Shown piece by piece: positions 56,553 through 64,000 of a stretch of DNA of 64,000 nucleotides. Every line of letters begins with the position of its first letter. Positions within the stretch are counted from its first letter, which is position 1. Both the position numbers and the translations under genes were made by a program. Origin of the DNA: Capsicum annuum (lineage: Eukaryota; Streptophyta; Magnoliopsida; Solanales; Solanaceae); contig NC_061111.1 in assembly GCF_002878395.1 (NCBI RefSeq), positions 24,298,723 to 24,362,722 on the forward strand, given 5' to 3'. The notes beneath the pieces were generated by a model, which was not told where the DNA came from, did no database searches, and saw only the letters and a list, made by a program, of their open reading frames with translations.

Positions 56553-59500
56553 TGTCATGACCTATTTTTGCCAAGGTTGAACAAAACATGACTTATGGAC
56601 TCTAAATGAATTGAAAATTTGTATAGAGTTGCCACCACTTTTTAAGGAAAACAAGGAAACCTATTTATTTACTAACATTGTGATTGATGTTTTAGTCTCC
56701 TTAAAACCAATTGAGATCTAGGTAATGGTTCAAATTATTCCGAAGGGAAGGGGTTACACACCCTTCAGAATCCACAAATGTGGTACCCGGCTAGACTAAA
56801 TTTATCAATTAAGGAGAAGGTATAAATATTTAAAATAATATAAAGGTGTATGTATATTAAGTATATAAACAAACTTATTGTTAAAAAATATAAAAGGTAT
56901 GTATAAAAATATACAAATTATATGTAAAAAGAAAAGTATTTTGTGACATGTGAAAAGAAGGTGTCTTTTATGTACTATAGAAGGAAAAAGTATTTTTATA
57001 ACTAATTACGAAAAAAATATAAAGATTTCACTTGAAAAGAAAGACTGTACAAATGTTTATGATGTCAATGTGTGAATTTAATTAATTGATATAGGTATTA
57101 ACAATCTAAGTTTACCTAAGTATACGTTAATGAATATGTAAATAAAGAATGCCCCCCCTCCCCCTTAATGCCCAAAAAAGTAAAATTTCATTGTACTTGA
57201 TGTGTACAATTTATAATAAAAGATACAAATATAAAATTCTTCTTTTGAATACAAGTATTCTCGAGAACCTGTACAAACACGTTAGTAACAAAGCAAAATA
57301 AATGAAGAACTAAGTGTGCAATATGTATACAAATATACATAAAGTAGAATTATTTTTGTTAAAGCGTGGGCTCGGATTATATTTTAGATTCATCATAGCT
57401 ACAAAGTGATTGCTCGATTTATCCGTCATTCTAAACCGTCTAGCAAAAATACGAATCATAAAATCCTTTGTGTTTTCGTGATGTTATAAAAGATTCGTCA
57501 TCGCCTGAGTTTATTACGTATTTTATTTACGTAACATCTGTCTTTTTATTTGGAAAGGCTGTGAAAATCGACGAAGAATTTCTTCATCGTCCATGTATTG
57601 ATATTTGACGTGAATAAATAAACTTGAGAAAATAAATTCCGTCTTTTGTAATAGGGTGGCCTCAAAAATTCAACGGAGAGGTATTGTTATTGGCCAAGTG
57701 TCGATCCTTGATATAAAATAACAAAATAAAGTCTGTCTTTTGTAATGGGATGACCTCAAGTATCTGATGGAGAGATAATATCGTTGTCCATGTATTTGAT
57801 AAAAAAAGTAATAGCACAACTAATCAAAATAAAGTCCAAACAGACATTGATAAATGTAGTAGCGGGCAGAAAAATGAAAACAAATGACATCTCTAACCAA
57901 TGAAAGGATGAAACAACACTAACAAAGGTAATAACAATAACTTATGACAAGCTTACAAAACTAAACAATGGTAATATTTAACGGAAAAGTCAGTCACTAA
58001 ATAAGAGAAAACAAATTGAAAAAAGTTCATCGGAGTAATTCTCTATCAATGCAAGACACTATCAGTAAAAAAGAAAACAAAATTCATAAGCAATATCACA
58101 AATAATAGCTATGATATTTGAAAATTTGTTCCGGTCAAACCACATAATGTAATATTGAAACAAAAAGAGGAGATTTCACTAGAAATAAGGTATTTCGGCC
58201 AGATCTAAAAATGAGCACATGAAAATAGAGTTTTTTTTACCAGATTTGATTTTTATTTTTTAACCAACAAGCTCACTATTAAGAGAAAGGATGAGCGAAG
58301 TCACAGGGAGAGAAATGAGAGCAGTGGTAGTCCATAATAATAGTGACGTTGCTTCAATGATGTTCGCCGAAGAAACGCCGGAGTAACATTAACCCGTCCA
58401 AATCTGGACACATCCAATTGATACATTAAAAGAGAAGGTTAAAGGAGAGTGAAAGAGGAAGGGGATCAAGGGGGCTGGCGGCATTGTGGTGCAGCTGTAG
58501 GTAGTGTTTGGCCATTTGTCGGTCATCACCTCCGGTAAAGTAGCAGCGGCTGGTGACTTGTGATTCTGAACAGGCTTGGTTCGAGATGAGGGAAGGCAGA
58601 TCGACGGGGGGAAAAAAGAGAAGGAAGAAGCGTGTGGCAGAGCTTCGGTGGCTAGAGCGTGAGGGAGATGATGGCGTGTTGGTAGTTTAGATGGTCACCG
58701 AAGCTCCGACAGTGATGATGGGCGGCTGCTTAAAAAGAGGAAGAGAAGGGAGAAAATTTTATTTTGAAGTGTATTTTGTATATTTTTGAATGGGTGTGTA
58801 TTTTTTGTATTTTTGGAGAGAAAAATAGAAAATGAGGAAAGAAAAAATGTGTGTTGAGAGAAAAGATGAATATATTTGTCTTCCACCCCTTAACTATTTT
58901 TAATAAATATTGGCACCCATTATTATTCAAAGGATAAAAGGGTGTCCCCACTTTTCTTAATAGTACAACCTTTGGTCCTTACGGTATTGACCAAAAGATT
59001 TTCATCCTTTTAACCAACAGACAAAGTTTTTATTCAAAAGGTGGTGTCATTGAGTAGTTGTTGTCAGATGTGACAAGACAGCGCTGAGTGATCGTTGTTA
59101 GATGCGATAAAATATTATTGTGTAGTCTTATCGGATATGTCAAGACATTATTCTGTAGTCTTGTCGAATGCGACAAGAGACCAAATTATTATACTGTGTT
59201 AAAATAACCGATATGACTCAGCTTTTGCAGGTCGTAATAAATGTACAAAAATGTAGGTATCAATATGTAATTACAAAATAATGTAAATAAATATTGACAT
59301 TATTAAAATGTAATTAATTTAAAAATATTATAAAAATGTGACGTCATTTCGTGCATGTGTGCAAATGATTGAAAAATGTTAAAAACGATAATGAATTGAT
59401 AAAAATCCTAAAGTATAAAGAATTATCAATAAATTATGAAAATTAAAATTATGACACCAAATTGATAAAATTCTATCAATAATTTGTCAAGAATTGTATA

Positions 59501-59593
59501 AAATATGTGAAAATTGTATTTCGTGCCCTTTAACAATTAGGAGGGCTAAATACGTTAATTTTAAGCACAGAGAGCAAAAATTAGGTGTCAACA
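56553..59593 (+). repeat. 5' LTR of the Tat-like element
   Basis: It begins TGTCATGACC and ends GGTGTCAACA (TG...CA). It cannot be compared to a second LTR in this window, so the right edge rests on the CA end and the change of sequence character. Overlapping Phe/Ser-rich ORFs at 58695-58951 on the minus strand are low-complexity and not supported as genes. Confidence 0.6.
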
Positions 59594-60169
59594 GTTGCCC
59601 TTTTTTGTTTGGAGATGATGTAGAAGTCTTCAAACGAAAATGTTGACGTGTAGTCAATTTTTCTCGATAATTTTTTTTTTGATGAAAATTTGATCGAACT
59701 CTAATTTTGAGTTTCCTACATACCTCAAGTTGTATGAGGATCGGGTCGGGTGTGGTTCAAAAGAATAGACAGATTGCCTCTAGCTTTGTTATGAGGGGTG
59801 AGTGATAATGTGAAATATTTATTGAGAGGAGGACTGTTTGAAAATGAAAGTGTTCACGTATTCCTGAGGTTTCTTTTAAAATTGTCCTAGTATCGATTTG
59901 TGAGATGTTGGGGATGCAAAGTTGTGTACTTGCTGGGTAGAAAGAATGATTATGTGGTTGTGATGACCAAACCCTTCATAGAGCTTCCTACGTATCTCGA
60001 GTATCGTGAGAATCAGGTCAATGTGGTTTGAGATGAGAAAATAGAAAATTTTGGTGCAGTTCTAAAAATTTACCCAGTGTATGAAATTTGAAAAACTGTC
60101 TTACTATTTTGGAATTGTATTTTAGTTGAAAAGATGCATGATGTCTTTGATTATTTGTGGGTACTTGAG
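59594..60169 (+). other. leader of the Tat-like element, first part
   Basis: No ORF of note. It contains two copies of a dispersed motif with CTACRTAYCTC and then ATCGGGTC or AATCAGGTC (about 59715 and 59990), which recurs at 63290 and 63863. Confidence 0.5.
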
Positions 60170-60765
60170 AATGAAGGACGTCTCCGATTGTTTACGGGGA
60201 CTTGGGGATAAATGTTATCTTCGATTATCAGAAGACAGAGGTGATGAATGAAAGATGTCTTCGATTGTCATCAAAGACTGATATTGATTGCCATCTCCGA
60301 TTATCTACGGAGATTGTGAGATGAATGATGATGTCTTTGATTGTCTACGAAGACTTGATGGATGACATCTCCAATTATATATGGAGATTGATGTTGATGG
60401 TCATCTCCGATTGTCTACGGAGACTATGTGATGAAGGATGATGTCTTTGATTGTCTACGAAGACTTGATGTATGACATCTCCAATTGTCTATGGATATTG
60501 ATGTTGATTATTGTGTCTGATTATCTACGGAGACTATGATTAATGATGATATCTTCAATTATCTACGAAGACTTAATGCATGACATCTCTAATTGTCTAT
60601 GGATACTGATGTTTATTGTTATCCCCGATTGTCAACTGAGACTGATATTGAACGGTGATGTCTTCCATTATTTATAAAGACTTGAATGCATGATGTCTCC
60701 AATTGTCTATGGAGACTGATGTTGATTGATGATGTCTTCGATTGTCTATGAAGACTAAGATCATC
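60170..60765 (+). repeat. tandem array 1: about 16 hairpin-forming units of 30-40 bp
   Basis: Each unit holds a six- or seven-base stem around ATTGTCTA: TCTCCG...CGGAGA, TCTTCG...CGAAGA or TCTCCA...TGGAGA. Units alternate irregularly. Stem arms change together in many units (see findings). Confidence 0.9.
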
Positions 60766-60784
60766 AACTTGTGAGGTGATTAAA

Positions 60785-61435
60785 TTCTAATAGCCTCTCG
60801 ATTAGTGGAATAGATATAAGGCATTAGCCTCTCAACTAGCGGAGCTTTTGAAAATGTATAAGCTCTTGACTAGCGGAGCAATTGAAAGGTAATATCCTCT
60901 CGACTGGTGGAGTAATAGCCTCTCGACTGGTAGGGCTATTGAAATAAGAAAGCTCTCGACTGGTAGAGATATTGAAAGATAGTAGCCTCTTGACTATCGA
61001 GGCTATGAAAATGTAAAAGTCTCTCTACTGGCGGGGCTTTGAAATATAATAGCATCTCGATTGGGGGATGTAATAGCCTCTTGACTGGTAGGACTATGGA
61101 AATGTAAAAGCCTCTCGACTGGAGGGTCTTTGAAAGGTAATAGCCTCTCGACTGACGGGGCTATGAAAATGTAAAAGCCTCTCGGTTAGCGGAGCTTTGA
61201 AAGGTAATATCCTCTCGACTGGCGGGGCTATGAGAATGTAAAAGCCTCTTGGCTGACGGGGCTTTTGAAAGGTAATAGCCTCTCAACTGGAAGGGCTATG
61301 AAAATGTGAAAGCCTCTCGACTGGCGGGGCTTTGAAAGGTAATAGCCTCTTGACTGGCGGGTCAATAAAATGTAGGAGCTCTCGATTCACGGAGCTACTG
61401 AAGGTGATAGCCTCTCGACTGCCGATGCTATGAAA
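60785..61435 (+). repeat. tandem array 2: about 20 units of roughly 33 bp
   Basis: The unit core is AGCCTCTCGACTGGCGGGGC followed by TATGAAAATGTAA or TTTGAAAGGTAAT, in partial alternation. AGCC and GGCT can pair across the core. Variant units read AGCTC...GAGCT. The minus-strand ORF at 61283-61471 is an artefact of the repeat. Confidence 0.9.
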
Positions 61436-61559
61436 ATATAAGAACTCTGAGAACACCTGATAGAAAAGCAAAATATTTGTATGAAGGCGGTGGCTTGAAA
61501 AGAAAGGTCAATTGTCTGTATTTTGAGTTGGGCGTTTTGCATGTAAGTGTAATACATGT

Positions 61560-61985
61560 ATGTAAAGGCATGTGTTTGAAAGGAAAGGAAATTATTTTGC
61601 ATTTTCATCGTAAAAAATGTGTTGAAAGGTGAAAAATGCAGCAGATTGCTTTGTATTTTCTTTGAAAGGAATGTTGAAATGTAAAATATACAACAAATTA
61701 TTTTCTTTGTAGGAATAAGGACAAGTGAAAATGTAGAAAATTATTTTTTATTTTCTTTGTAAAAAATATGAAAAAGTGAAAATGTAGAAAATTATTTTGT
61801 ATTTTCTCTGTGAGAATTGTGGAATGGTGAAAATGCAAAAACTGTTTTGTATTTTTTTAGGGAATGTTGAAAGGTGAAAATGTATAAGATTGTTTTGTAG
61901 TTTTTGCAAGAAACGTGAAATGATACATAAAATTATTGTGTGTTTTATTTGTAAGAAATGTTGAAAGGTGAAAATGTAGAATCAT
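61560..61985 (+). repeat. tandem array 3: about 8 degenerate units of 50-60 bp
   Basis: Repeated blocks of TTTTGTATTTTCTTTGTAAG followed by AATGTTGAAAGGTGAAAATG with substitutions and small indels. No hairpin consistency noticed. Confidence 0.8.
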
Positions 61986-63918
61986 GTTTTGACTGTAGTT
62001 GGTACCAACAACTAGTAGTATGTATAAGAATTCCCCCATTCTTTTCCAGCTAATTGAGATCGACTTCAGGGTAACTCCTATAGTTTCAAGTGGTACCTCA
62101 ACCATATCAAAGTATCGACAAGATTTGTTCATCTTGCTTCAAATAAAGATTTTAAACTGTGCTTATTCTCATATTTCACTCCAAAAAGAATGTCTTATTT
62201 CCACACCTATTTGAGTATTTTTTTCCTTTTGAATTTAGAGATGTCCAGAAATGTGTACTCACTCAGAAAGAAGTTCAATAAATGCAGTTGTTATGACAGC
62301 CTTGGCCTTCATGTAAGTATCCACTAAGGTGAGAACACTTAGGATAAGATCTTGTAGGACTTGTTATTGCCTTGTACTGTAGTCTTGAAGTCGGGTAGGA
62401 TGACATTTGGGATAAAAGTGACTAATTTCTCAAAGAGCATTGGACTGAATCCATGCTTTTGACATTTGTTTCAGTTTGACGTTTGATCTTTTTTGTTGTG
62501 CTTTTTTACACTTATTTTGTGTTTACTTTGACTTTATTTGAATCTTGTGCTGGAGCTTTTCCCCTTTTCTTTTTAGTAAATGTATTTTCTTCTTTTTTTG
62601 TTGGAAGAAGATTCTTCATCTTTGTTGAAGTTTTATTTTTTCTTTTTTTATAAGGCTTTTTGCTCCTTCTTCTTTGAAGTCGTCTTTTGTTTTTGTTATC
62701 ATGGGGATATATATCCTTTGCCTTTGGCGTCTTTGATCTAAAGTATTCATTCGCAACTTGCACGTACTTACTACGCTCAAGGAGTGGGCTAAGAGAGGGA
62801 TAGTGCATGTAAGCACTCAAAAGGTATAAGCTCAGATATAGTTATCTAAGAAAAAGGCTTCAGGCTCAAAGGGGGAAATGCTAGGGATTAATGTCATTTG
62901 GTTGGCTGTGGAAGGCACCATTGGATCAAAGAAAACCTACAATCCTTTTTCAAATCAAGTGTAACTCAGAATTTTGCATCAACAAACATTCATCCCAAGT
63001 CTAGATCAACAATGCAATGCAATGAACTAGTCTAAAGCTCACCACACAATGCACTTGAAACGATGAGGTTGACTTTGTTCTTGTCTTAGATGTTTGAAAG
63101 AGAATTTTCAAGCATTACTCAGGTTTTATTAAAAGGTACCAAAGGAATCTATGGTTTACCCTGAAGTCGGTCCTGTCTATCATACCAATTTATTCATTCT
63201 CATGCACACTCTTAACTGTGCTGGTACCAACCAAGTCAAAATTCTGAATTTTTATTTATTTGAAAAAAAATGGGATCGAACCGAATGAGGGTTGCTTATG
63301 TATCTTGTGAAAACAAGAATCAGGTCTGCGTAGTTCAGGCAAATTTGTAATTTGTATGTAGCATGTACGAATGTACAAGAGCAACAGTCATCCTTAAAAA
63401 TGATGTGAAAGACGAATAGGAAGGAATTGCTTGTAGCATCAAAATTTTTTGATCAGATGATCGAGAGGACAGATGTCAAGCATAGGGAGGGTTTTAAAAC
63501 TACTTCAATACGTTGAAAAGATTGGTAAGGTTAGACATTGAAGAAGTTGTGATTTTATTTTACCGTAGTTGGCAGGATTATTATGACTGAAAGGGTGTTC
63601 AACCCTTTTTTTCAAAATAAGGATAGATACACCATGAATTTAATGGTTTACGACGTTAGAAAAAAAACTAGGTGTTCTCGAACCAAAATCGGGTGAGGAT
63701 TGGAGGTAGGCCGACTAGGCACTAACATTATTGAGATTTGTATTTGAGGAGTTATTTATTTATGCTCTTTGAAGAGCGTCTTTGAACTGTTACAGACAAT
63801 TTGAATACCGGAGAAATTATTCTAAAATAGTGCAGATACTGAACTCCAATATAGGGATTTCTACGTATCTTATCAGGACAAGAATCAGGTGAAAACGTAG
63901 TTTAAATCTTTTTGTGTA
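61986..63918 (+). other. leader of the Tat-like element, last part
   Basis: No coding region is supported. A Lys-rich ORF on the minus strand (62512-62820) is a low-complexity shadow of a T-rich stretch and shows no domain. The dispersed CTACGTATC/AATCAGGT motif appears near 63290 and 63863. Confidence 0.5.
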
Positions 63919-64000
63919 TGTCATGACCTATTTCTAGAATAGGAATTTTCCTAAATAGTCGAGAGTGGAATTGAATAATTGCGAAAAGGCACACTAACCT
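63919..64000 (+). mobile_element. possible start of another Tat-like LTR
   Basis: TGTCATGACCTATTT repeats the first 15 bases of the LTR at 56553 and then diverges (CTAGAATAGGAATTTTCC). It is not preceded by a polypurine tract. It may be a related nested element or an LTR of a different family; only 82 bp are visible. Confidence 0.4.

Larger units (their letters stand above)
56553..64000 (+). mobile_element. Tat/Ogre-like gypsy element, LTR and long leader, runs off the window
   Basis: A 3.04-kb LTR-like block (56553-59593) sits in the right LTR of gypsy element 2 after CTAAG. It is followed by a long non-coding leader with three tandem-repeat arrays. No gag or pol is reached inside the window. 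The family call rests on LTR size, the LTR start text (GTTGCCACC, GGGGTTACACACCC) and the repeat-rich leader, so it is an inference. Confidence 0.6.

Noticed and set aside
58695..58951. Phe/Ser-rich minus-strand ORFs in the Tat-like LTR
   Set aside because: Low complexity, no domain, two frames open at once over the same A/T-rich stretch.
60170..61435. CRISPR-like regular repeats
   Set aside because: Units are contiguous or separated by similar linkers with no unique spacers, there are no cas genes, and the DNA is plant nuclear.
62512..62820. 102-codon Lys-rich ORF resembling a basic nuclear protein
   Set aside because: It is antisense to a T-rich stretch of the Tat-like leader and has low-complexity composition with no domain. 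A gag N-terminus was considered but orientation and content do not fit.
56553..64000. Complete LTR pair using the TGTCATGACC at 63919 as the 3' LTR
   Set aside because: Only 15 bases agree, no polypurine tract precedes the second, and no gag-pol lies between.

Overview
This is AT-rich plant nuclear DNA, almost certainly from a Solanaceae species. The evidence is a TS-type SINE, tRNA-derived SINEs of the Au/SolS type, a hAT-like MITE with CAGGGGCGGAGCCAG ends, several Ty3/gypsy chromovirus (Tekay/Del-like) elements, and an intron-containing bHLH gene of a plant-specific clade. There are no prokaryotic features, CRISPR arrays, rRNA or recognisable tRNA genes.

The one intact host gene is on the minus strand at 29731-32477. 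It is an eight-exon bHLH transcription factor of the bHLH90/AMS type. The exons join without a frame break into a 480-codon reading frame, and intron 2 carries a TS SINE. Nearly everything else is transposable element or unassigned AT-rich spacer.

Layout. 1-2812: 3' part of a Ty1/copia element with its 3' LTR. 2813-11837: gene-free DNA with a Tourist-like MITE, a hAT-like MITE and two large foldback elements. 11838-21418: a SINE cut in two by a 9.4-kb Ty3/gypsy element that has both LTRs and a perfect CTATA target duplication. 21419-22460: gypsy LTR-like remnant. 22494-29281: a Helitron cluster with two copies of a 94-100 codon ORF, plus a Mutator-type MITE. 29291-29424: SINE. 29731-32477: the bHLH gene. 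32984-35815: nested MITEs. 36360-36720: RNase H-like pseudogene. 36721 to the end: a second gypsy element containing (i) a 1500-bp solo LTR, (ii) a SIRE-like copia element that itself holds two solo LTRs, and (iii) a Tat/Ogre-like element inserted in the gypsy LTR and running off the window with three tandem-repeat arrays.

I found no convincing new enzymatic or defence system. The observations most worth following are: tandem arrays in the Tat-like leader whose units form short hairpins with compensatory changes; the two Helitron-borne ORF copies whose differences are enriched for synonymous changes; a GC-rich block at about the same offset in five Tekay-type LTRs; and the well-bounded multi-level insertion order. 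Divergences and substitution counts are hand estimates.
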